In this document: positions 30,225-37,100 of the stretch, piece by piece
Numbering within the stretch: position 1 is the first letter of the stretch
Layout of the letters: each line of letters opens with the position of its first letter
Made by a program: the position numbers and the translations under genes
Virus record (IMG/VR): IMGVR_UViG_3300020463_002275
Coordinates: 62,001-126,000 of that record
Source: a virus
DNA: 64,000 nt
Reading direction: 5' to 3' (one strand)
Notes under the pieces: generated by a model
Databases searched by the model: none
What the model saw: the letters and a program-made list of their open reading frames with translations, nothing else
What the model was told of the DNA's origin: nothing

Positions 30225-31063
30225 TATACAAATCCTCTGTTGCTAATTAAGTTTCCGTTAACAAAATCATTTAAACTAAATTGTTCAACATGTGTTCTGC
30301 TGTAAATTGGTTGTAATGTTACAGCCATTAAACTTTGTGCTGGAACCCATGTTCCTGGAGTTCCGTCTGGCGTACCTACTTCTGAGCCAATATTAGTTTT
30401 TATGTAGTCTACATCTTGTGGTAAATCTACGTTAAAACTTGTAACTACACAAGGAACATTTTTAAATACATATTCTCCATATCCATTAAATTTTACAATC
30501 GGAGGAGGATTACCTGTATCGGCACCATTATCTCCATAAAACATTTTTGTAAGTGTTCTTAAAAAAGTAACTGCCGCTACCCAATATTCTGCATCGTCGT
30601 TTGTTTCAATAAAAAAATCACCTGAAACTGTTATAGCGTCCACAGCGGAGTTCTGATAATTGTAAAAAGGATAATTAGTATGTACAGGTTGCATTGAAGA
30701 ATAAGATGCACTGTGTGAAAATATTACTGACGGAGTAAACGGAAATATCATTCGCTCACCTGATTCTACTAAAGGATTTATTAGAGAAGAATTTAGTTCA
30801 CGTATTACTGGAGGAATAGAAATACTTACACGCCAATCATTATCGCCTTGTTTATCAACCACTTTTGCTTCAGATGTTGTCTTAGTAGTAGGAACACCAT
30901 CTTTAGGTAAGTTAGTTTTACGGTTAAATGATGCAAACTCGTCTGGCGTTGTTGGGAAAGCCTTAAGTTTTGCATATTTTTCCTTAATAGCGTTTTGTGC
31001 GACAGATACACCATTATCTATGTAATGATCAATGTGCGGATTTCTTGTATATTGGTTTGCCAT
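30224..31063 (-). CDS. 48: Baseplate tail-tube cap protein (gp48/gp54-type)
   Basis: The 279-residue protein is the first gene of the minus-strand tail cluster. The central region MIFPFTPSVIFSHSASYSSMQPVHTNYPFY followed by ISGDF-like VSGDFFIETNDDAEYWVAAV and FLRTLTKMFYG is the conserved core of tube-cap/initiator proteins on which the tail tube starts to polymerise. Only one such gene is present here, whereas T4 has two (48 and 54), so it may serve for both or the other lies elsewhere. GGAG about nine bases upstream is a good ribosome binding site. The call as gp48 rather than gp54 is by position beside gp53. Confidence 0.75.
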   Translation of the reverse strand: MANQYTRNPHIDHYIDNGVSVAQNAIKEKYAKLKAFPTTPDEFASFNRKTNLPKDGVPTTKTTSEAKVVDKQGDNDWRVSISIPPVIRELNSSLINPLVESGERMIFPFTPSVIFSHSASYSSMQPVHTNYPFYNYQNSAVDAITVSGDFFIETNDDAEYWVAAVTFLRTLTKMFYGDNGADTGNPPPIVKFNGYGEYVFKNVPCVVTSFNVDLPQDVDYIKTNIGSEVGTPDGTPGTWVPAQSLMAVTLQPIYSRTHVEQFSLNDFVNGNLISNRGFV

Positions 31064-31087
31064 ATTTTTTTTTGCTCCTAATAGTAT

Positions 31088-31095
31088 TATTTAGT
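31088..31095 (-). promoter_or_regulatory. Variant late promoter (ACTAAATA) for the tail cluster
   Basis: The minus strand reads ACTAAATAATAC 25 bases before the gp48-like ATG. It differs from NATAAATA in one base; the same ACTAAATA variant precedes the genes at 36357 and near 49638. It is the only candidate promoter for the 31-kb minus-strand block at its 5' end. Confidence 0.45.
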
Positions 31096-31123
31096 TGACT
31101 TTTTTATGTACGTAGTTTATAAT
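31095..31123 (+). promoter_or_regulatory. Sigma70-type early promoter for gp55
   Basis: TTGACT (31095-31100) and TATAAT (31118-31123) are separated by exactly 17 bases, 32 bases before the gp55 ATG. The -35 box shares its first base with the divergent late motif, so host polymerase and the phage late machinery read outward from the same 91-base gap. Confidence 0.8.
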
Positions 31124-31154
31124 GTATGTAATACTTTAAAAAACCGGAGACCTA

Positions 31155-31985
31155 ATGAGAAAAGTAAATTACTTAAACAACAAAGATATCTTAAAAGAGA
31201 TACACAAGTCAAAAAGCACGTTTTGTAGTTACACAGATGACGAATTTGCTGATTTTGACATAATTTTACCTGATATAGAAAAAATTAACATACGCACTAT
31301 TGCAGAAGCAAAGCGAAATAAAGCGAAAAAACAGAGTCAACTAGCATTTGAGACTAGGAAAGCGGCTGGCGAGAAGATAAAGCAAGCAGAATGTGAGGTT
31401 GACTATAGAAAAATTACAAAAGAAGAATTAATTTTTAGAATTATGACATTTGACCACATTCCAGAAGAGCCAGGACGTAAGAAAAATCCTAAAACAGTAG
31501 CAGATACAAAAACAAAACTTAATTTTCCCCCATTCCAGCATTATAAGTTTAATGAAGCAGGAGAATTAGTTTGTGTAGGCAAAAGTCATTGGGAAGGTGG
31601 TATGGAAAATGGTGGATTTTCAAAAGGACATGGTAAAGCAACTAATAAACTTGCTATGATGTGGATGAAACTATGTGATAGATATGCTACACGTGGAAAT
31701 GTGCGTGGATATACCTATAATGACGAAATGCGTGGACAAGCAATACTACAATTAGCACAAATTGGCTTGCAATTTGACGAATCTAAGAGTCAAAACCCAT
31801 TTGCATACTATACTGCGGCTGTAACAAACAGTTTTGTTAGAGTAATTAACCTAGAAAAGCGTAATCAGAATATAAGAGACGATATTCTTGAAATGAACAA
31901 TATGAATCCTAGTTATACCAGACAACATCAAGGCGAGTGGGAAGCATCACAGAAAAGACAAGAAGAATTAAACAGTAAAAAATAA
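31155..31985 (+). CDS. 55: Late-transcription sigma factor gp55
   Basis: The 276-residue protein carries the gp55 core in its second half: MMWMKLCDRYATRGNVRGYTYNDEMRGQAILQL, then FDESKSQNPFAYYTAAVTNSFVRVINLEKRNQ. This is the sigma70 region-2-like segment by which gp55 binds RNA polymerase and recognises the TATAAATA late element. It is longer than T4 gp55 (185 aa) because of a lysine-rich N-terminal extension. A CCGGAGACCTA leader with a good ribosome binding site precedes the ATG, and an early sigma70 promoter lies upstream, as needed for a gene that switches on the late promoters seen elsewhere in this window. Confidence 0.92.
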   Translation: MRKVNYLNNKDILKEIHKSKSTFCSYTDDEFADFDIILPDIEKINIRTIAEAKRNKAKKQSQLAFETRKAAGEKIKQAECEVDYRKITKEELIFRIMTFDHIPEEPGRKKNPKTVADTKTKLNFPPFQHYKFNEAGELVCVGKSHWEGGMENGGFSKGHGKATNKLAMMWMKLCDRYATRGNVRGYTYNDEMRGQAILQLAQIGLQFDESKSQNPFAYYTAAVTNSFVRVINLEKRNQNIRDDILEMNNMNPSYTRQHQGEWEASQKRQEELNSKK

Positions 31986-31989
31986 TCAC

Positions 31990-32018
31990 TTGACATCGTT
32001 AGGTTTTTCAAGTATAAT
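31990..32018 (+). promoter_or_regulatory. Consensus sigma70 promoter TTGACA-N17-TATAAT
   Basis: A perfect consensus -35 (31990-31995) and -10 (32013-32018) with 17-base spacing lies in the short gap between gp55 and gp47. It would drive the gp47-gp46-sufE-like-endonuclease operon early in infection by host RNA polymerase. Confidence 0.88.
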
Positions 32019-32043
32019 ATTATTGATTAAGGAGTGATTATAA

Positions 32044-33054
32044 GTGTTTAAAAAAGCGGCTGTCTTTACTGACATTCATCTTGGCCTAAAAGGCAACAGT
32101 AAAGTACATAATGATGATTGTGAACGTTTTGTAGATTGGTATATTGAACAAGCGAAAGCCAATAATTGCGAAACTGGAATATTCTGTGGTGATTGGCACC
32201 ACAATAGAAATAGTTTAAATCTTACAACAATGGATGCAACAATCCGTTGTATGGAAAAATTAGGCAGTTCATTTGAAAAGTTTTACTTTTTTGATGGTAA
32301 TCATGATCTTTATTATAAAGATAAACGTGATGTAAACTCAACTGCGTTTGCTACATACATTCCTGGTATAACTTTTATTGATGAAATATATCAAGAAGAA
32401 GACGTTGCACTAGTTCCGTGGTTAGTAGGAGACGAGTGGCGTAAAATTAAAGACATTAAAAGCAAATATATGTTTGGTCACTTTGAACTTCCAAGTTTTT
32501 ACATGAATGCTATGGTACAAATGCCAGACCATGGTGAATTAAAAGCAGAACACTTTCAACACCAAGAATATGTGTTTAGTGGGCATTTCCATAAAAGACA
32601 AAAACAAGGCAAGATACATTATTTAGGTAATGCATTTCCTCACAACTATGCAGATGCATGGGATGATGCAAGAGGAATGATGATACTTGATAGAGAAAAC
32701 AACAAAGAGCCTGAATATCTTAACTGGGACGATTGTCCTAAGTATAGGACAACTACATTAGGTAAACTTCTTGATCCTAATCAAGATATTATTAAAAGTA
32801 ATATGTACTTGAGAGTTACTATTGATGTTCCAATTAGTTACGAAGAAGCACAATTTATAAAAGAAACATACATTACACAATATAAGTGTAGAGAAATTAC
32901 ACTTATCCCGCAAAAGCAAGTCGAGGAAATAAGTACCGACTTAGATATTTCAACTTTTGAAAGTGTCGATGAAATTGTATCAAAAGAAATTACAGCAATT
33001 GATTCAGACAACTTCAATAAGAAAATGCTATTGGACATTTATAACGAACTATGA
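32044..33054 (+). CDS. 47: Recombination endonuclease subunit gp47 (Mre11/SbcD family)
   Basis: The 336-residue calcineurin-like phosphoesterase shows every metal-binding motif in order: DIHLG (near residue 10), GDWHHNR (about 49), GNHD (about 80), GHFE (about 142) and GHFHKRQ (about 180). With gp46 it forms the Mn-dependent nuclease that resects DNA ends for recombination-dependent replication and helps degrade host DNA. The start is GTG at 32044, with AAGGAGTG nine bases upstream; there is no better ATG. Its stop overlaps the gp46 ATG by four bases, so the two subunits are coupled. Confidence 0.94.
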   Translation: MFKKAAVFTDIHLGLKGNSKVHNDDCERFVDWYIEQAKANNCETGIFCGDWHHNRNSLNLTTMDATIRCMEKLGSSFEKFYFFDGNHDLYYKDKRDVNSTAFATYIPGITFIDEIYQEEDVALVPWLVGDEWRKIKDIKSKYMFGHFELPSFYMNAMVQMPDHGELKAEHFQHQEYVFSGHFHKRQKQGKIHYLGNAFPHNYADAWDDARGMMILDRENNKEPEYLNWDDCPKYRTTTLGKLLDPNQDIIKSNMYLRVTIDVPISYEEAQFIKETYITQYKCREITLIPQKQVEEISTDLDISTFESVDEIVSKEITAIDSDNFNKKMLLDIYNEL

Positions 33055-34823
33055 TACGAATTAAAGATTTAACCGTAAAAAACTTTATGAGTGTGGGCAA
33101 CCAGACTCAGGCTGTTGACTTTAACAAAGAACAATTAACACTTGTATTAGGTGAAAACTTAGATCAAGGCGGAGATGATAACGGTTCACGTAACGGTACA
33201 GGTAAAACAACAATAATTAACGCATTAAGTTATGCGTTATATGGCATGGCGTTAACAAATATTAAACGCAACAACTTAATTAACAAAACTAACAGCAAAG
33301 GTATGTTAGTTTCTCTTGATTTTGAAAAAGATGGAGTTGATTATCGAATAGAAAGAGGACGTTCTCCCAATGTTTTAAAGTTTTATATTAATAATCAAGA
33401 ACAAGAAATGCTAGATGAGTCGCAAGGCGATAGTCGTAAGACACAAGCAGACATAAATGACCTACTAGGCATGAGTCACGACATGTTTAAACATGTTGTT
33501 GCACTAAACACTTACACAGAGCCATTTCTTAGTATGCGTCAAAACGATCAACGTGCTATTATCGAACAGTTACTAGGTATTACTATACTTTCTGAAAAAG
33601 CAGAAAAACTAAAAGACGGTGTTAGGCAAACCAAAGAAACTATTACACAAGAAACACTTAAAATCGAAGCAATACAAACATCAAATAGTAAAATAGAAGA
33701 TACTATTACAAATTTACAAAGTACGCAACGTGCTTGGCTTTCTAAAAAACAACAAGATGCAGACAAATTAATTACAGCAATCGACGAATTAGAACACTTA
33801 GACATAGATAGTGAACTAACTGCACACGAAAAACTTACACACTGGAACGAACATAACAATGCTATTTTGGCTCTTAGGAAAGAATTAAGCACACTAGAGC
33901 CAGCACTACAACGTGCAGACAATACTGTTGAAAAAGTTAATAAAGATATCGCAGAATTAGAAAATGCTAAGTGTTATACATGTGGGCAAGAACTACATGC
34001 AGATAAAAAAGACGAAATTACTGAGAGAAAAAATAAAGAACTTGAAGATGCTATTTCATATCAATCCGAGATAGCAGAAAAAATTCAAGGTGTTATACAA
34101 GGTATTAAAGACATAGGTGACATTAACGGTAAGCCTACTACATTTTATGAAACTGCAAAAGAAGCATATGAACATAGGCAAAATGTTGACAGTTTGAAAA
34201 CTGCATTAAAGAATAAACAAGACGAAGTTGATCCTTATCAAACACAAATTGATGAACTTAATAACACAGCAATGCAAGAACTAGACTATAGTGCAATAAA
34301 TGAATTAACAAGTTATAAAGACCATCAAGAGTTTTTACTAAAGTTACTTACAAACAAAGATTCGTTTATACGTAAGAAGATTATTGATCAAAATTTAGCA
34401 TACTTAAACAATAGACTTACATATTATTTAGATAAACTTGGACTACCACATCAAGTTGTTTTCCAAAATGATTTAAATGTTGAAATAACACAGTTAGGAC
34501 AAGACTTAGACTTTGATAATTTGTCTAGAGGTGAACGTAATAGACTTATACTCGGTATGAGTTTTGCATTTAGAGATGTTTGGGAAAGTTTATATCAAAA
34601 CATCAACTTATTGTTTATCGATGAGATGATTGATAGCGGTATGGACACCGCAGGAGTTGAAGGTGCGTTGGCTGTACTTAAAAAAATGGGTAGAGAGCGA
34701 AGCAAAAATGTATTTTTGATATCTCATAAAGATGAATTAATTGGAAGAGTAAATCATTTAATGAAAGTTGTAAAAGAAAATGGATTTACGTCTTACGAAA
34801 ACGATATAGAGATAGTAGAATAA
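33051..34823 (+). CDS. 46: Recombination endonuclease ATPase subunit gp46 (Rad50/SbcC family)
   Basis: The 590-residue SMC-type ATPase has the Walker A GSRNGTGKTT near residue 46, long coiled-coil arms (about 175-270 and 325-420) flanking a zinc-hook Cys pair CYTCGQ near 308, the ABC signature LSRGERNRL near 482, Walker B NLLFIDEMID near 520, and the H-loop SHKDEL near 562. This is the complete set for Rad50-like proteins and the size is close to T4 gp46 (560 aa). It partners gp47, whose gene overlaps it by four bases. The stop codon overlaps the next ATG, linking it to the SufE-like gene. Confidence 0.95.
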   Translation: MIRIKDLTVKNFMSVGNQTQAVDFNKEQLTLVLGENLDQGGDDNGSRNGTGKTTIINALSYALYGMALTNIKRNNLINKTNSKGMLVSLDFEKDGVDYRIERGRSPNVLKFYINNQEQEMLDESQGDSRKTQADINDLLGMSHDMFKHVVALNTYTEPFLSMRQNDQRAIIEQLLGITILSEKAEKLKDGVRQTKETITQETLKIEAIQTSNSKIEDTITNLQSTQRAWLSKKQQDADKLITAIDELEHLDIDSELTAHEKLTHWNEHNNAILALRKELSTLEPALQRADNTVEKVNKDIAELENAKCYTCGQELHADKKDEITERKNKELEDAISYQSEIAEKIQGVIQGIKDIGDINGKPTTFYETAKEAYEHRQNVDSLKTALKNKQDEVDPYQTQIDELNNTAMQELDYSAINELTSYKDHQEFLLKLLTNKDSFIRKKIIDQNLAYLNNRLTYYLDKLGLPHQVVFQNDLNVEITQLGQDLDFDNLSRGERNRLILGMSFAFRDVWESLYQNINLLFIDEMIDSGMDTAGVEGALAVLKKMGRERSKNVFLISHKDELIGRVNHLMKVVKENGFTSYENDIEIVE

Positions 34824-35227
34824 TGATTTTAGATAAAATCAAAGCACGTGGTGATGAACTTGCTATGTTACAAGGACATGATAGGCTACAGTACTTGGTT
34901 GATTTAGCAAGAGAAGTTGAGCCGTTAGAAGATAAAGACAAAATTGAAGAAAATAAGATAAGAGGTTGTGCAAGTAATCTATGGGTAACTGGAAAACAAA
35001 ACAAAGACGGAACTGTAGAATACAAGCACGACGGTGACGCTTGGATAACAAAAGGAACTGCTAAAGTTATTGTTGATTTAGTAAATGGTGAACGCAAAAG
35101 CGAAGTAGCAAATCTATCATTAGATAGTTTTAAGCCATTGGGCATTAGAGAATTACTAACAATGCAAAGACAAGTAGGATTTGGTAGTTTGATTGAAAGA
35201 ATTATAGGTATAGCAAAACATGGATGA
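34823..35227 (+). CDS. SufE-like Fe-S cluster assembly protein
   Basis: The 134-residue product follows the SufE/CsdE pattern: helical N-terminus (LQGHDRLQYLVDLAREVEPL), then NKIRGCASNLWVTGK with the expected sulphur-accepting Cys at about residue 49, DGDAWITKGTAKVIVDLVNG, and LGIRELLTMQRQVGFGSLIERI. SufE takes persulfide sulphur from the cysteine desulfurase SufS and passes it to the SufBCD scaffold. A host-derived metabolic gene inside the gp47/gp46 operon is unusual. It may support Fe-S enzymes needed in infection; that purpose is inference. Start overlaps the gp46 stop by one base, and its end overlaps the next gene by eight. Confidence 0.85.
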   Translation: MILDKIKARGDELAMLQGHDRLQYLVDLAREVEPLEDKDKIEENKIRGCASNLWVTGKQNKDGTVEYKHDGDAWITKGTAKVIVDLVNGERKSEVANLSLDSFKPLGIRELLTMQRQVGFGSLIERIIGIAKHG

Positions 35228-35417
35228 TACGCACGATCTATTAACAAAAGCATATATGGAGTATTTCAAAGAAAATGAGAATTTTGAAGACCGTGTTTCT
35301 TACAGAACACATAGAGCAAGCAGAGCATGTCTGCGAGAGATAAGAAAATTAGCAAAAACCCGCATGGACGAAATCAATCACAAGTTCAAAACCAAGATCG
35401 AGACCGAAAAAAAATAG
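35220..35417 (+). CDS. Small basic protein of unknown function
   Basis: This 65-residue frame starts inside the 3' end of the SufE-like gene (ATG 35220) and is highly charged. The first half is acidic (MDDTHDLL, FKENENFED) and the second strongly basic (YRTHRASRACLREIRKLAKTR, then a Lys-rich tail). A helix-rich nucleic-acid- or polymerase-binding protein would fit, but no family is recognised. It is real by context: it fills the space between two genes in the same operon with overlapping junctions and typical codon use. It could also be a regulator of its neighbours; the sequence does not decide. Confidence 0.6.
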   Translation: MDDTHDLLTKAYMEYFKENENFEDRVSYRTHRASRACLREIRKLAKTRMDEINHKFKTKIETEKK

Positions 35418-35434
35418 GCCCGGTAAGTACGTTC

Positions 35435-35884
35435 ATGCAATGGACTTATCAGGGTGAACAAATAGACGAAATACCAGAAGAATACGAAGGATTTGTTTAC
35501 CTTATAACCAATAAAAGCACTGGGCAGAAGTACATAGGCAAGAAACTAGCAAAATTTAAAACTACAAAACCACCATTAAAAGGCAAAAAAAATAAAAGAC
35601 GCGGAAAAAAAGAAAGCGACTGGCGTGACTATTGGGGAAGTTCTGATAGATTGCTTGCTGATGTTGCAGAAATAGGCGAACAAAATTTTACTAGAGAAAT
35701 ATTATACCTATGTAAAGGTAGGGGCGAAATGTCCTATATAGAGGCAAGAGAACAATTTGATAGACGAGTCTTAGAAAAAGATGACTACTATAACGGCATT
35801 ATTAATGTGCGAGTAGGTGGATCAGACAAATTAAAAAAGGCATTGCTAGAACATAGCATTAAGGCAAAACACTCCAACACTTAA
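35435..35884 (+). CDS. GIY-YIG-like putative endonuclease
   Basis: The frame is open from 35327 but its first 36 codons overlap the previous gene; ATG 35435 (MQWTYQGEQ) gives a 149-residue protein that begins just before the catalytic motif. GFVYLITNKSTGQKYIGKK matches the GIY-YIG signature (VYL...YIG). It is followed by a Lys/Arg-rich patch (LKGKKNKRRGKKESDWRDYWGSS), FTREILYLC, and an acidic residue in the helix SYIEAREQFDRR. Related small nucleases are common in T4-like phages, either as free-standing homing enzymes or as repair/host-degrading nucleases. It is directly followed by the GC-rich folded RNA region at 35887, so a link with a mobile RNA element is possible but unproven. Confidence 0.72.
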   Translation: MQWTYQGEQIDEIPEEYEGFVYLITNKSTGQKYIGKKLAKFKTTKPPLKGKKNKRRGKKESDWRDYWGSSDRLLADVAEIGEQNFTREILYLCKGRGEMSYIEAREQFDRRVLEKDDYYNGIINVRVGGSDKLKKALLEHSIKAKHSNT

Positions 35885-35886
35885 GG

Positions 35887-36238
35887 TTAGCGGGCCAGAT
35901 TGTAATACCGCTGAGTAAAAGGCATCCGTGAGGAGCACTCGTACACGTTGAGCGGCGTTCGGTAGTAGAGCGTTTGATTGGCGTAGATTGTATGTTGGCG
36001 ATCAAAACACTGCAAAATACATAAAAACTGTAGCAATCGGAACGAAGCAACAGGTAGCGTAAGCGATGTCGACGTAGGTTGGGAAAGGTCAGAGCCCGTT
36101 GTATAGCAGAAAACACCTACTTCCAGTCTTGGCTGTGCGAACTCACATGAAGTTAAGATTAGATGGAACCGTGCGTAGGTTCCGTCTGACTGAAACAATC
36201 TACATGAAGCAATTACAATGTTACTTCGTAACATTGCT
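35887..36238 (+). ncRNA. Candidate structured non-coding RNA of unknown class
   Basis: About 350 bases without a plausible gene are clearly richer in G+C than the surrounding coding DNA and are full of complementary arms. Supported stems: 36161-36170 with 36178-36187 (ten pairs, one G-U, loop of seven); 36074-36079 with 36115-36120 enclosing GGG/CCC pairs; CCGCT 35908 with AGCGG 35951; GTTTGAT 35972 with ATCAAAAC 36001; and a terminal hairpin CAATGTTAC-TTC-GTAACATTG (36217-36236) followed by CTTTAATT. ACATGAAG occurs twice (36144, 36203). Long open frames exist on the minus strand, but their translations look like random Cys/Ser/Leu-rich shadows. I could not match it to tmRNA, RNase P RNA, 6S or a tRNA. 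The strand is assumed from the flanking genes. Confidence 0.6.
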
Positions 36239-36302
36239 TTAATTCATATTCATTACTTCTATCACGCAAACGAAGTGTACAGTTAGAGCGTAAGCGAAAA
36301 CT

Positions 36303-36323
36303 TATATCTACGGAGTAGATATA
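36303..36323. repeat. Perfect 9-bp inverted repeat (TATATCTAC-GGA-GTAGATATA)
   Basis: The arms are exact complements around a three-base GGA loop, and the right arm ends on the first base of the ACTAAATA motif. The left arm plus G (TATATCTACG) recurs at 45451-45460, again ten bases before a late promoter. Confidence 0.7.
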
Positions 36324-36330
36324 CTAAATA
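36323..36330 (+). promoter_or_regulatory. Variant late promoter (ACTAAATA)
   Basis: ACTAAATAGTA lies 26 bases before the ATG at 36357 and matches the late motif except for one base. It would drive the two low-complexity virion-type genes. Confidence 0.45.
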
Positions 36331-36356
36331 GTAGTAACAGTTTTAAGGATGTTAAA

Positions 36357-37100
36357 ATGAATGTGCATGAAATAATTTTAGAAGATAGTCGTATAGACGA
36401 AAAACCCACAAGTAGTATTGGTAATTTTGCCAAAAAAATGGCTAGTAAAGTTACAACTGGTGGAATGAGTGCTAGACTTGGTGGAAGTTCTGAAATGGGC
36501 TCTAAAGCAAACCAAATATATAAAGATCTTGCTAGATGGCAAGGTATTAACAGCAAAACCGATAAAAATATGACGGCTCAGGACTTGTCTGCGTTTATGA
36601 AGCAATATAAGTTAGATGCTGGCGGAGTAGATTTGCCCGATGGTGTATTAGGCAAAAAAACTATTGATGCAGTATTAAAAAAAGCGGCCGCAAATGATTT
36701 AACGGGCGGAAACTCGGCTCCATCATCTAAAGTTCCTGGAGGAGCAGGCAGTGGAAGTATTGGAAAAACTTTAGGCGCTTTAGCAAAAGGTGCAGGAGTT
36801 AAAACTCCAAATGTTAAAAGCACAACAACTTCTACATCTACTTCATCAGGTGGTGGATCAGGTGGTGGATCAGGTGGTAGTGACACAACTACAACTACAA
36901 ATGTAAATGTTCAACAACCGGCAGGTGGTCAAGCACAAGGTGGTCAAGCACAAGGTGGAGCAAGCAAACCAGCAAGTGCTCCAACAGCAGATCCTAAAGT
37001 AACTCCTTTAAAAACTAAAGGTGGTATAACACCAGATGTACAAGCAATGTTAGATAAACTGACGCCAACTGAGAAAAAAGCGTTGGCAGGAGCAATATAA
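36357..37100 (+). CDS. Low-complexity putative virion protein with peptidoglycan-binding-like segment
   Basis: The 247-residue protein has a helical N-terminus (MNVHEIILEDSR). From about residues 78 to 112 a segment (LSAFMKQYKLDAGG, then LPDGVLGKKTIDAVLKKA) resembles PG_binding_1 domains (F...Y.L..DGV.G..T..A). A Ser/Thr/Gly/Gln-rich linker with tandem GGQAQGGQAQ follows, then a helical end (MLDKLTPTEKKALAGAI). It is not identifiable by name. Together with the next gene, which it overlaps by one base, it is probably a virion or head-internal protein; several L-x-E tripeptides could be gp21 cleavage sites, but that is conjecture. Ribosome binding site AAGGATG precedes the start. Confidence 0.6.
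   Translation: MNVHEIILEDSRIDEKPTSSIGNFAKKMASKVTTGGMSARLGGSSEMGSKANQIYKDLARWQGINSKTDKNMTAQDLSAFMKQYKLDAGGVDLPDGVLGKKTIDAVLKKAAANDLTGGNSAPSSKVPGGAGSGSIGKTLGALAKGAGVKTPNVKSTTTSTSTSSGGGSGGGSGGSDTTTTTNVNVQQPAGGQAQGGQAQGGASKPASAPTADPKVTPLKTKGGITPDVQAMLDKLTPTEKKALAGAI

Larger units (their letters stand above)
36239..36356. other. Leader region before the 36357 gene
   Basis: This 118-base gap holds the perfect inverted repeat at 36303-36323, the ACTAAATA promoter candidate at 36323-36330 and the AAGGATG ribosome binding site just before the 36357 start. Nothing else is seen. Confidence 0.55.

Noticed and set aside
35859-36234. Minus-strand open frames of 85 and 115 codons
   Set aside because: They lie across the folded GC-richer RNA region, run against both neighbours, lack ribosome binding sites and translate to Cys/Ser/Leu/Tyr-rich sequence typical of non-coding DNA.
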